In this document: positions 8,340 to 16,298 of the stretch, one piece after another
Layout of the letters: every line of letters begins with the position of its first letter
Numbering within the stretch: position 1 is the first letter of the stretch
Source: Actinoplanes sichuanensis
GTDB taxonomy: Bacteria; Actinomycetota; Actinomycetes; Mycobacteriales; Micromonosporaceae
Assembly: GCF_033097365.1 (NCBI RefSeq)
Contig: NZ_AP028461.1
Location: 3,038,001-3,102,000 of the forward strand
Direction of reading: 5' to 3'
DNA: 64,000 nucleotides
Notes under the pieces: generated by a model
Databases searched by the model: none
Told to the model about the DNA's origin: nothing
What the model saw: only the letters and a program-made list of their open reading frames with translations
Program-made: the position numbers and the translations under genes

Positions 8340-9304
8340 TGCCCGCTTCCCGCCGTGATCACCTTCTGCGGCGTCGCGAGCTGCTGCCCCTGGGCGGTCG
8401 GGTCGGCCATCATCGCGGTCAGGCTGTCGAACGACTGCACCATGTCGGCCTCGAACTGCAGCGCCACCGACGCGTAGATCTTGCCGTCCTTGACCGCCTG
8501 CAGCACCTCGTCGTTGCCGCCGGTCTCGGCGAGGCAGGGCAGCTCCTTGCCGGCCGCGGCGAACGCACCGACCGCACCGAGGGCACCCTCGTCGTTGTTG
8601 CCGATCACGGCTTTGGCGTCCGGGTTGCCCTGCAGGGCGTTACCGATGTCGGTCTGCGCCTTGGCCCGCTCGCCGACGATCACCTCGGTGACGATCTCCG
8701 CGCCCGGGGCGGTCGCCTTCAGGGCGTCCAGCTGGGCCTTCTCCACTTCCGCCTTGCCGGCGGTGCCCGCGGCCGACACGGTCAGGATGACTTTGGCCGT
8801 ACCGCCGAGCTTCTCGTTGATGCACTTGCCGAGAGATTCGCCGATCGCCGTGCCCTGCGCCGTGTAGTCGATCTTGGCGAAGGTGAGGCCGGCTTGCAGA
8901 CCGGTCAGTCCGTAATCCTCCGGGACGCCGTTGAGAACCAGCGGCACCTTCTTCGCCTGCGCGGTCTTGACCAGCTCGGACAGTGCGGACGGCTGGACCG
9001 CGATGACCCAGGCGCCGCCGGCCTTGCCGGACTCGATGACGGTCTTGAGGTCGGTCAGCTGCTTCTGCGGGTCCAGGTTCGGATCCTGCACCAGCACGGT
9101 GTACCCCTTGCTGGAGCCGTATCCCTTGACGCCCTCGGACAGGCCCTTCATCGCCGGGATCTTGAGAGCGAGCGGGGAGAAGACGATGGTCTTGGTGTTG
9201 TCGGCACCCGCGGCGGCGCCTGTCGCGGGCTGAGTCCCGCCGGAGCTGCAGGCGGCGAGGAAAAGGGATCCGGCGGTCAGAGCGGCGAAAGTCATACGAT
9301 TCAC
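8336..9304 (-). CDS. Sugar ABC importer substrate-binding lipoprotein
   Basis: A 322-residue periplasmic-binding-protein-fold lipoprotein (Peripla_BP_4, RbsB-like). The N-terminus is a lipoprotein signal with lipobox LAAC, Cys19 being the lipidated residue, followed by a Ser/Gly/Ala linker. The GTG at 9304 is preceded by AGGAGG at close spacing; an internal ATG at 9295 would also keep the signal peptide. It is the first gene of the leftward operon and would capture the extracellular ligand. The divergent promoter region with an inverted repeat lies upstream. Confidence 0.92.
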   Translation of the reverse strand: MNRMTFAALTAGSLFLAACSSGGTQPATGAAAGADNTKTIVFSPLALKIPAMKGLSEGVKGYGSSKGYTVLVQDPNLDPQKQLTDLKTVIESGKAGGAWVIAVQPSALSELVKTAQAKKVPLVLNGVPEDYGLTGLQAGLTFAKIDYTAQGTAIGESLGKCINEKLGGTAKVILTVSAAGTAGKAEVEKAQLDALKATAPGAEIVTEVIVGERAKAQTDIGNALQGNPDAKAVIGNNDEGALGAVGAFAAAGKELPCLAETGGNDEVLQAVKDGKIYASVALQFEADMVQSFDSLTAMMADPTAQGQQLATPQKVITAGSGQ

Positions 9305-9342
9305 GGCGCCTCCTGGGCTATGTGACGTTCTTGTTAACCGTG

Positions 9343-9357
9343 GTCTGGCTCACAGAC
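9343..9357. promoter_or_regulatory. Inverted repeat GTCTG-N5-CAGAC in divergent promoter region
   Basis: A perfect 5-base inverted repeat with a 5-base spacer lies in the 176-base gap between the importer operon and the divergent ABM monooxygenase gene. Its location fits an operator that could control both arms of the catabolic locus, perhaps for a GntR-type repressor, but no regulator gene is present nearby and the match is short. Confidence 0.35.
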
Positions 9358-9480
9358 AACACGCGCCACATGTGGATCGGAACCCTCATCGCGGTGATGG
9401 CAGGCATCGCTGTCAGAGCTTTCCGCCCGGCGCCGGCCCGCGCCTAGCGTGGCGACAGAACCCAACGAGGAGGAAAACCC

Positions 9481-9771
9481 ATGGCCTACGTCGTCAGCGC
9501 TACCTGGGTCGCCGAACCCGGCCAGGAGAGCGTGGTGCTCGACGCCATCGAGAAGCTGACCCCGATCTCGCGAGCCGAACCGGGCAACCGCTTCTACCAG
9601 GCCTACCAGGACCCGGCCGAGCCCAGCACGTTCCACCTGTTCGAGATCTACGACGACGAGGACGCCTACAAGGCGCACCGTGCGTCGGAGCACTTCGAGA
9701 AGTACGGCTTCGGTCAGGCCATCCCGGTGCTCGCCAAGCGTGAGCGCGCCTTCTACGAGACGATCGGCTGA
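9481..9771 (+). CDS. ABM-family (quinol) monooxygenase
   Basis: A 96-residue single-domain antibiotic-biosynthesis-monooxygenase fold protein. It has the typical dimeric ferredoxin-like pattern: EPGNRFYQAYQDPAEPSTF, FEIYDDEDAYKAHRAS and a final HFEKYG helix. Relatives such as YgiN oxidise quinols without cofactor, or act as accessory proteins in aromatic breakdown. A strong GAGGAGG ribosome site sits 7 bases before the ATG. It is the first gene of the rightward arm, now separated from the rest by an IS605-type element. Confidence 0.88.
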   Translation: MAYVVSATWVAEPGQESVVLDAIEKLTPISRAEPGNRFYQAYQDPAEPSTFHLFEIYDDEDAYKAHRASEHFEKYGFGQAIPVLAKRERAFYETIG

Positions 9772-9775
9772 GCAG

Positions 9776-10850
9776 TTAACGATCCCCACGGATTAATCCG
9801 GGGGATTTCCCTCCGGGGCGTAGCCCTGGATTCCCAGCTCGGACCGCACCGGACCAATCCTCCCGGAAGGAGGCGATCTGATGTCTGAAGTCGTCGGCAC
9901 TGGCACGGTCGCGTTCAGCCGTGGCGAGGATCGTCCTCGCGGCGTTCAAATCACGGTCGGCGGTGTAACCACAGGCCGCGCACTCGAAGATGCGGATACC
10001 CAGTCCGAGGCGGAGATCGGCTCTCTCCCCACACGCGGAGCAGGTCATCGTGGTGTAGGCGGGCGGTACCGGCACCACCGTGCGGCCCGCCCGCTCACCA
10101 CGCTCGATCAGTTCACGCTTGCAGGCGCCGATCGCGGCGTCGGCGGCCTGACGGGCCATCCGCGTCCTGGCGAGGAACTTCGGTTTGAAATCCTCCACGG
10201 CGATCAGGCCGTGGTGGTCGACCACGGACCGGGCCCAGACGCGGGCGTCGTGAGTGTTCTGCCGGGCCGCTTTCTTGCCGATCCGGGCCGCCTGAGCCTT
10301 GGCCTGCCGGTAGCCCTTAGATGGCGGCTGGTCTTTGGGCCGGCGGCGCCGTGCCATCTTGCGCTGGGCCTTGGCCAGTTCGGCGGCACACCGGCGACGG
10401 TGGCCCAGGTGCGGCAGGTCGAAGCCGGGCGCGGTAGTCGTCGCGGTGGTCTTCACCCCCCCAGTCGATCCCGATACCGGGCAGGTCCGGCTCCGGGATC
10501 GCAGCGGCCTCACAGCGGACCACGAAGGAGGCATACCAGTGGCCGAGACTGTCCTGGTAGACCCGGACCGACGACGGCGCCGACAGCAGCTCACGGGACC
10601 AGACCACCGGCACGATGATGCCTTTCGACAGCACCAGGCGGTGGTTCTTGAGTTTGAAGCCGTTCCTGGTGTACTCCAGGCTGGGCAGGGAGTCCTTCTT
10701 GAGTTTGCCGAACGTCGGCTTACGGCCGGACCTCTGTTGGTGCACCGCCTCGTTCCACAACCACCGGCACCGCGACCACTCATCGAGCAGTGCAGCCCGC
10801 GCCCGGCGGCCGGGCCGCAGGCGGTAGGTGTAACGCACCGTCTCGACCAC
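9776..10850 (-). pseudogene. tnpB: tnpB (IS605 OrfB, RuvC-like RNA-guided nuclease), frameshifted
   Basis: Two frames together make one TnpB of about 358 residues. The N-terminal part starts at the GTG at 10850 (VVETVRYTYRLRPG) and reaches the RuvC-I motif GIDWG; the rest (VKTTATTTAPGFDLPHLGH onward) is in another frame. The switch coincides with a run of seven G on the coding strand (10456-10462), where six would keep one frame. RuvC-II AVEDFKPKFL, the zinc ribbon CSAC/CAAC and RuvC-III DRDLNAA are intact. TnpB is an omega-RNA-guided DNA nuclease that aids transposon retention. The tract may be a loss-of-function insertion, slippage site or sequencing error. Confidence 0.85.
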
Positions 10851-11058
10851 GCCGAACAGTATGCCGCCTGAAACCCGACACTGTCCCCTGTAGACGGCAC
10901 CGGATCGGACGACAACGTCGGGCACCGCGGCACCTACCACGTTGAAACGCGGCGACTTCCCGCATCCGAAATCCCGGATGCCAACCCCTCTGGACCAACT
11001 CGTACACCGTCACCACCGCCAGCGGCGCTGAACCAACGCAACACCTGACCAGACACGC

Positions 11059-11077
11059 ATCCGCCGTGACGGCGGAT
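11059..11077. repeat. Perfect palindrome in IS left end
   Basis: ATCCGCCGT and ACGGCGGAT face each other across a single G. It lies upstream of tnpB near the element's left end, where IS605-type elements carry a subterminal hairpin recognised by the TnpA transposase. It could also affect read-through into the FAH gene. Confidence 0.6.
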
Positions 11078-11126
11078 CCGCTACCTCCCCACGGCTAAAG
11101 CCGGGGCTACCCACGGAGGCTATTCG

Positions 11127-12116
11127 ATGAGACTGGCCAGCTTCCTGCCGGCGGACCAGCCGGCAGACGCGGGCACCCGCCGGACCGGACTGGTCGTCGG
11201 CGAACGCAACGACTGGTGGCTGCACCCGTTCCCGGACGGCACCGACCTGGTCGGTCTGCTCGCCGCCGACCCGGCCGACCGGGAGGCCGCCGCCGACGCC
11301 GCCGCACAGGGCGACGGGCTACGCCCCGACCAGGTCGTCCTGCTCCCGCCGGTCTACCCGGTGGCGATGCGTGACTTCCTGACCTTCGAAGCCCACGTCG
11401 AAGGCGTCGGCAAGGGCATGCAGGGCCACGCCTCGGTTCCCCTCGAGTGGTACGCCGCCCCGTCCTTCCTGTTCATGGCCCCGCACGCGGTGACCGGCGC
11501 GCACGACGACGTGGCCATGCCACCGGACACCGAGCGGCTCGACTACGAGCTGGAGATCGCCGCGATCATCTGCCGCGACGTCCGCAACGTGACCCCCGAA
11601 CAGGCCCGCGCCGCGATCGGCGGCTACTGCGTGATGAACGACTGGTCGGCCCGCGACGTGCAGGGCCGGGAGATGAAACTCGGCCTCGGCCCGTCCAAAG
11701 GCAAGGACTTCGCGACCACGATCGGCCCGTGGGTGGTGACCGCCGACGAACTCGACGACTGCCGCGACCCCGACGGATTCCTCGACCTGGCCATGACGGT
11801 ACGGGTCAACGGCGTCGAGACCGGCGCCGACCGCAGCAGCCACATGGGCTGGTCGTTCGAGCACCTGGTCTCCTACGCCTCCCGTGCCTCCTGGGTGAAA
11901 GCCGGTGAGGTGCTCGCCTCCGGCACCTGCGCGTCGGGGGCACTCGCCGAGGCGTGGGGCCGCACCGGCACCCTCACCCCGCCGCCACTGCAGATCGGTG
12001 ACGTGGTCGAGATGACCATCGAACGCCTCGGCACGGTCCGTAACCGCATCGTCGAGAACACCGAGCAGGTGCCGCCGATCGTGCCGGCCCGTCGTCGCGT
12101 ACCGCAGGGGGTCTGA
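11127..12116 (+). CDS. Fumarylacetoacetate hydrolase (FAH) family enzyme
   Basis: A 329-residue FAH-superfamily protein. The catalytic core has the metal-binding acidic set in YELEIAAIICRDVRNV and the GYCVMNDWSARDVQGREM stretch, followed by GPSKGKDFATTIGPWVV. Family members hydrolyse, isomerise, hydrate or decarboxylate ring-fission products using Mg2+ or Mn2+. Here it most likely processes the product of the extradiol dioxygenase encoded four genes downstream. The CGGAGG ribosome site before the ATG falls at the edge of the IS605-type element. It is separated from the aldehyde dehydrogenase gene by two bases. Confidence 0.9.
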   Translation: MRLASFLPADQPADAGTRRTGLVVGERNDWWLHPFPDGTDLVGLLAADPADREAAADAAAQGDGLRPDQVVLLPPVYPVAMRDFLTFEAHVEGVGKGMQGHASVPLEWYAAPSFLFMAPHAVTGAHDDVAMPPDTERLDYELEIAAIICRDVRNVTPEQARAAIGGYCVMNDWSARDVQGREMKLGLGPSKGKDFATTIGPWVVTADELDDCRDPDGFLDLAMTVRVNGVETGADRSSHMGWSFEHLVSYASRASWVKAGEVLASGTCASGALAEAWGRTGTLTPPPLQIGDVVEMTIERLGTVRNRIVENTEQVPPIVPARRRVPQGV

Positions 12117-12118
12117 GA

Positions 12119-13453
12119 ATGATCGTCACCCGCAACCCGGCGACCGGCGCTGAGCTGCACCGATATCCCACCCACGACGACGATGCGATCTCGCACATCG
12201 TCGCCGAGACGGCCGCCGCCGCCCGCGACTGGGCCGCGGTCGGCCTCGACGAGCGGCTGGCCCTGCTGCGGGCGGTGGGCAAGCTGCTCACCGAACGCCG
12301 CGACGAGTACGCCACCCTGATCACCGCCGAGATGGGCAAACCGGTCGCCGAAGCCCTCGCCGAGATCGACAAGTGCGCCTGGAACTGCCGGGTCGTCGCC
12401 GACCTGGCACCCGACTGGCTCGCCGACCGGGAGATCGAATCCGACGCGAGCCGGTCCTGGATCTCCTATCAGCCGCTGGGCGTGATCTTCGCGGTGATGC
12501 CGTGGAACTTCCCGTTCTGGCAGGTGCTGCGGTTCGCCTGCGCGGCCCTGTCGGCCGGTAACGCCGCCCTGCTCAAACACAGTCCCGACGTCACCGGCTG
12601 CGCGCTCGCGATCGAGGCCCTGTTCACCGACGCCGGCGCACCGGCCGGACTGTTCCGGTCGCTGGTCGTCGAAGCCGACCGGGTGCCGGCGGTGTCGGCG
12701 CGGATCGTCGCCGACCCGCGCATCGCCGCGGTCACCCTGACCGGCAGCGAACGCGCCGGAGCCGCGATCGCCCAGGCCGCCGGGGCCGCGCTGAAGAAGA
12801 CCGTCCTGGAACTCGGCGGCTCCGACCCGTTCGTCGTGCTCGCCGACGCCGATGTCGCCGCGGCGGCTGCGGCGGCCGCCCGCTCCCGGTTCGGCAACGC
12901 CGGGCAGAGCTGCGTGTCGGCCAAACGGTTCATCGTGGTCGACACGGTCGCCGACGAGTTCGTGGCCGCGCTGCTCGCCGAGGTGCCGCAGATCGGACCG
13001 CTGGCCCGGGCGGATCTGCGCGACACCGTGGTCCGGCAGATCGAGCAGAGTGTGGCGGCCGGGGCCCGGCTGCTCACCGGCGGCACGCCCGTCGACGGGC
13101 CCGGCTACTACCTGTCGCCGGCCGTCCTCGACCACGTCGTGCCGGGCATGGCGGTCTTCACCGAGGAGACCTTCGGACCGGCCGCGGCCGTGATCCGGGC
13201 CCGCGACGACGACCACGCCGTCGAGCTGGCCAACGACACCGACTTCGGTCTCGGCTGCTCGGTCTGGGGCACACCCGACCACGCGCTGGCGGTCGGCCGG
13301 CGGATCCGGTCCGGGGCACTGTTCGTCAACGCGCCCGTCGCCTCCGACCCGCGACTGCCGTTCGGGGGAGTGGGCCGCTCCGGCTACGGCCGCGAACTGT
13401 CGGCCGAAGGGGTCCGCGAATTCACCAACATCCGCACGGTGGTGATCGCATGA
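12119..13453 (+). CDS. Aldehyde dehydrogenase, succinate-semialdehyde type
   Basis: A 444-residue NAD(P)+-dependent aldehyde dehydrogenase. The general-base Glu lies in KKTVLELGGSDPF, the catalytic Cys in RFGNAGQSCVSAKR, and TEETFGP plus the C-terminal PFGGVGRSGYGREL are intact. It is shorter than the typical 480-500 residues because the N-terminus begins directly at VTRNPATG, as in GabD-like enzymes. Its ATG is two bases after the FAH stop and its end overlaps the next gene by ATGA. Its likely job is oxidation of a small semialdehyde released by the ring-cleavage pathway to an acid for central metabolism. Confidence 0.93.
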   Translation: MIVTRNPATGAELHRYPTHDDDAISHIVAETAAAARDWAAVGLDERLALLRAVGKLLTERRDEYATLITAEMGKPVAEALAEIDKCAWNCRVVADLAPDWLADREIESDASRSWISYQPLGVIFAVMPWNFPFWQVLRFACAALSAGNAALLKHSPDVTGCALAIEALFTDAGAPAGLFRSLVVEADRVPAVSARIVADPRIAAVTLTGSERAGAAIAQAAGAALKKTVLELGGSDPFVVLADADVAAAAAAAARSRFGNAGQSCVSAKRFIVVDTVADEFVAALLAEVPQIGPLARADLRDTVVRQIEQSVAAGARLLTGGTPVDGPGYYLSPAVLDHVVPGMAVFTEETFGPAAAVIRARDDDHAVELANDTDFGLGCSVWGTPDHALAVGRRIRSGALFVNAPVASDPRLPFGGVGRSGYGRELSAEGVREFTNIRTVVIA

Positions 13454-13857
13454 GACTCGATCACGTCGGTCTCACCGTCGGCGATCTCTGCTCGCTGCGG
13501 GACTGGTACCGCGATGCCCTGGAACTGACCGTCGAGTTCTCCTTCGAGATCGCCGAACACGACTTCAAAGGCGTCATGCTGCGCGGTGACGGATACCGGA
13601 TCGAGCTGCTCGAACGCGCCGGCTCCACCGGTCGCCCGTCCCCGGCGAACCCCATCGAAGCCGCCCTGGTCCGCGGGTTCGGGCACATCGCCCTGGACGT
13701 CGCGGATGTCGATTCCGCGTACCGGAGACTGATCGAAGTGGGGGCGACCGACCGGATGTCGCCGCGCCCGTCGCCGGAACCCGGCGTCCGGATGGCCTAT
13801 GTCGCCGACCCGGAGGGAAACCTGATCGAACTGCTGGACCGGACGGCCACCCGATGA
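13450..13857 (+). CDS. VOC-superfamily protein (glyoxalase/dioxygenase fold)
   Basis: A 135-residue single VOC domain: RLDHVGLTVGDLCSLRDWYRDALEL at the start, FGHIALDVADVDSAYRRL in the middle and YVADPEGNLIELLDR at the end. His4, the central His and the final Glu occupy the standard metal-ligand positions. Such small proteins include methylmalonyl-CoA epimerase, lyases and isomerases. Its start overlaps the aldehyde dehydrogenase stop and its end overlaps the next SDR gene, both by four bases. The exact reaction cannot be told; an isomerase in ring-fission metabolism is possible. Confidence 0.87.
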   Translation: MRLDHVGLTVGDLCSLRDWYRDALELTVEFSFEIAEHDFKGVMLRGDGYRIELLERAGSTGRPSPANPIEAALVRGFGHIALDVADVDSAYRRLIEVGATDRMSPRPSPEPGVRMAYVADPEGNLIELLDRTATR

Positions 13858-14609
13858 GGCTCGCCGGCAAGATCGCCCTGATCACCGGCGTCGGCGGCGG
13901 CATCGGCGCCGCCGCCGCGGCCCGCTTCGTGGCCGAAGGCGCCCGCGTCGTCGGCTGCGATCTCGACACCGTCGGCGCCAAACGCACGGCGAAGACGATC
14001 GGCGACATCACCGTGATGGGCGGCGTCGACCTCGGCGACCCGGACCAGGCCAAGGCATGGGTCGACGAGGCGGTGGCCGTGCACGGCGGCATCGACATCC
14101 TCTACAACAACGCCTCCACCCAGCGATTCGGCCCGCTCGACGAACTCAGCACCGCCGACTGGGACTTCACCATGCGCAACGAGCTCGACCTCGTCTACTA
14201 CACCGTCCGGGCGGCCTGGCCGCACCTGAAACAGCACGGCGGCGGATCGATCGTCAACGTCGGCTCGATCGCCGCCATCCGCGGTGTCGAGTTCATGGCC
14301 CAGAACGCGCACAGCGCCGCCAAGGGCGGAGTCATCGCCCTCACCCTGCAACTCGTGGTCGAAGGCGGCCCGTACGGCATCCGCGCCAACGTGATCAGCC
14401 CCGGCCTGATCGAGACCCCCAACACCGCACCCATGCTCGCCGACCCACCGGCACACCTGCAGAAGGTCGTCCTCGACCGCATCCCGCTGGGCCGCCACGG
14501 CCGCCCCGACGACGTGGTCAACGCCGCCGTCTACCTGGCCTCCGACGAGTCGGCCTGGGTCAGCGGCGCCCACCTCGTCGTCGACGGCGGCGGCTCAGTA
14601 CTCGGCTGA
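13854..14609 (+). CDS. SDR oxidoreductase with His in place of catalytic Tyr
   Basis: A 251-residue classical SDR: cofactor motif TGVGGGIG at residues 11-18, the YNNAS variant of NNAG, and the catalytic Ser in VGSIAAIRG. In the usual YxxxK site it reads NAHSAAKGG, so His153 replaces Tyr while Lys157 is kept. The C-terminus has the normal GLIETP and SGAHLVVDGGGS segments. Either this is a subfamily using His or another residue, or activity is altered. It sits between two VOC genes in the catabolic operon and overlaps the upstream gene by ATGA. Confidence 0.9.
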   Translation: MRLAGKIALITGVGGGIGAAAAARFVAEGARVVGCDLDTVGAKRTAKTIGDITVMGGVDLGDPDQAKAWVDEAVAVHGGIDILYNNASTQRFGPLDELSTADWDFTMRNELDLVYYTVRAAWPHLKQHGGGSIVNVGSIAAIRGVEFMAQNAHSAAKGGVIALTLQLVVEGGPYGIRANVISPGLIETPNTAPMLADPPAHLQKVVLDRIPLGRHGRPDDVVNAAVYLASDESAWVSGAHLVVDGGGSVLG

Positions 14610-14619
14610 AAGGTACGTC

Positions 14620-15567
14620 ATGTCCCACCTCAACGAATTCGGCATCACCCACCTGCGGCACGTCGACCTGGCCGTGCCCGACTACGCCACCCAGCGCACC
14701 TTCTACCGCGACACGTGGGGACTGACCGAGGTCGGCACCGACGGCGACCTGTCGTACCTGGCCGCCGAGGGCTCCCCCGAGCAGTACGTCATCCGCCTGC
14801 GCAAAGCCGACGAGAAGCGCCTCGACCTGATCTCCTTCGGCGCCACCGACGAAGCCGCCGTCGACGCCCTCGCCGCCAGACTCGGCACCCAGGGCGTCCA
14901 ACTCGTCGGCCAGCCGGGCAAGCTGCAGACCGCGGGCGGCGGTTACGGCTTCCGATTCTTCGACGTCGACGGCCGCACCATCGAGATCTCCGCCGACGTG
15001 CAGACCCGCCGGCACCGGCCGATCGAGGAGGGCGAGGCCATCCCGGTCCGCATCTCCCACGCCGTGATGAACTCCAACGACCCCACCGCCACCAAGGACT
15101 GGTACGAGACCTACCTCGGCTTCAAACTGTCCGACACGCTGTGGAGCCGGCACATGGGCGAGATGATGCACTTCATGCGGTGCAACGACTGGCACCACAG
15201 CCTCGCCATCGCCCGCGGCCCGCACACCTCCGTGCACCACGTCTCGTTCGAGATGCGCGGCCTCGACGAATACATGCGCGGCACCGGCCGGGTCATGCGC
15301 GCCGGCATCAAGAAGATCTGGGGACCCGGCCGCCACCTCGCCGGCAACAACACCTTCACCTACTTCCTCGACCCCAGCGGCAACACCATGGAGTACACCA
15401 CCGAGCTCGAACGCCTCGAAACCGATCAATGGCATCCGACGCTGTACGACATCGCCGACCCGCAGACCCAGGACCAGTGGGGGACCGCCGACCCGATGAG
15501 CGAGATCATCGCCAAGGACAGTTTCAACACCCCCGACCGCGGCGTGTTCGTCGCCCCGCCGGTCTGA
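14620..15567 (+). CDS. Two-domain extradiol (catechol 2,3-dioxygenase-type) dioxygenase
   Basis: A 315-residue protein with two VOC modules, the size of type I extradiol dioxygenases. The N-terminal module opens HLRHVDLAVPDYATQRTFY. The catalytic module has Fe(II) ligand candidates in ISHAVMNSND, TSVHHVSFEM and MEYTTELE, with the family's YFLDPSGNTMEY sequence before the final Glu. These enzymes cleave catechols next to the diol using O2. It is the ring-opening step implied by the neighbouring hydroxylase, FAH enzyme and C-C hydrolase. AAAGG lies upstream, and TGATG couples it to the next SDR gene. Confidence 0.9.
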   Translation: MSHLNEFGITHLRHVDLAVPDYATQRTFYRDTWGLTEVGTDGDLSYLAAEGSPEQYVIRLRKADEKRLDLISFGATDEAAVDALAARLGTQGVQLVGQPGKLQTAGGGYGFRFFDVDGRTIEISADVQTRRHRPIEEGEAIPVRISHAVMNSNDPTATKDWYETYLGFKLSDTLWSRHMGEMMHFMRCNDWHHSLAIARGPHTSVHHVSFEMRGLDEYMRGTGRVMRAGIKKIWGPGRHLAGNNTFTYFLDPSGNTMEYTTELERLETDQWHPTLYDIADPQTQDQWGTADPMSEIIAKDSFNTPDRGVFVAPPV

Positions 15568-16298
15568 TGGGCCGACTGTCCGGCAAGATCGTCGTGGTCA
15601 CCGGAGCCGCCCGCGGGCAGGGCGCGGCCGAGGTCGCCGCCCTGACCGCCTCAGGCGCCCGGGTGATCGCCACGGATGTGGTTTCTGATGAGAACTGCCG
15701 GTATCTGGACGTCCGCGACCCTACTTCCTGGGCCGCCCTGGCCGCTGACCTCGATCGGGTCGACGCGCTGGTCAACAATGCCGGTGTGGCCAGCCGCGGC
15801 CGCCTGCCCCACGTCGACCTGGCGACCTGGGACAACACGTTCGCGATCAACGTGACCGGGCCGATGCTCGGCATCCAGGCGCTCGTACCCCTGATGCCGC
15901 CCGGCTCGTCGATCGTGAACGTGTGCTCGGTCGCCGCCCTCTCCGGGCACGTCGCCGCCGCGTACACCGCCAGCAAATGGGCCCTGCGCGGCCTGACCCG
16001 ATCGGCGTCGCTGGAACTCGGGCCGCGCGGCATCCGGGTCAACGCCGTGATGCCCGGCCTGATCGAGACACCGCTGATGGAATCCGCGTCACCCGCGTTC
16101 CGGACGGCCGCGCTCGCCGAGATCCCGCTCGGCCGCACCGGCACCGTCGCCGACATCGCCCCCGCGATCGTCTACCTCGTCTCCGACGACTCCTCCTACA
16201 TGACCGGCGCCGAACTGGTCATCGACGGTGGCCTCACCGGCCACGTCTCCCACAAAGGCATCGCCGACGCCATCGCGCCGGCAACGGAAGGCCACTGA
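15567..16298 (+). CDS. SDR oxidoreductase (3-oxoacyl-ACP reductase-like)
   Basis: A 243-residue classical SDR starting at the ATG that shares one base with the dioxygenase stop. The cofactor motif is TGAARGQG, the structural motif NNAG is intact, and the active site is complete with YTASKWALRG (YxxxK). The C-terminus reads GAELVIDGGLTGH. A functional partner to the His-variant SDR upstream, it probably reduces or oxidises a ketone or alcohol in the pathway. It overlaps the alpha/beta hydrolase start by one base. Confidence 0.92.
   Translation: MGRLSGKIVVVTGAARGQGAAEVAALTASGARVIATDVVSDENCRYLDVRDPTSWAALAADLDRVDALVNNAGVASRGRLPHVDLATWDNTFAINVTGPMLGIQALVPLMPPGSSIVNVCSVAALSGHVAAAYTASKWALRGLTRSASLELGPRGIRVNAVMPGLIETPLMESASPAFRTAALAEIPLGRTGTVADIAPAIVYLVSDDSSYMTGAELVIDGGLTGHVSHKGIADAIAPATEGH

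Larger units (their letters stand above)
9776..11119 (-). mobile_element. IS605-type element with tnpB only
   Basis: The interval between the ABM and FAH genes contains a leftward tnpB, no tnpA, and structured ends. A 20-base block with the pattern CCCCACGG-N6-CCGGGG occurs in the same orientation at both ends (9784-9803 and 11087-11106), each able to fold into a hairpin. The left end also has a 19-base perfect palindrome at 11059-11077. Exact boundaries cannot be set because this family makes no target duplication. Lacking tnpA, it would depend on a transposase in trans. The end next to the FAH gene contains CGGAGG, which now serves as its ribosome site. Confidence 0.8.

Noticed and set aside
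9776..10850. Treating the tnpB as a Cas12-type CRISPR effector
   Set aside because: Its length, RuvC and zinc motifs match IS605 OrfB, and no repeat array or other cas gene is present.
10204..10871. Overlapping frames on both strands within the IS element
   Set aside because: They are shadows of the two tnpB frames; only the tnpB frames carry family motifs.
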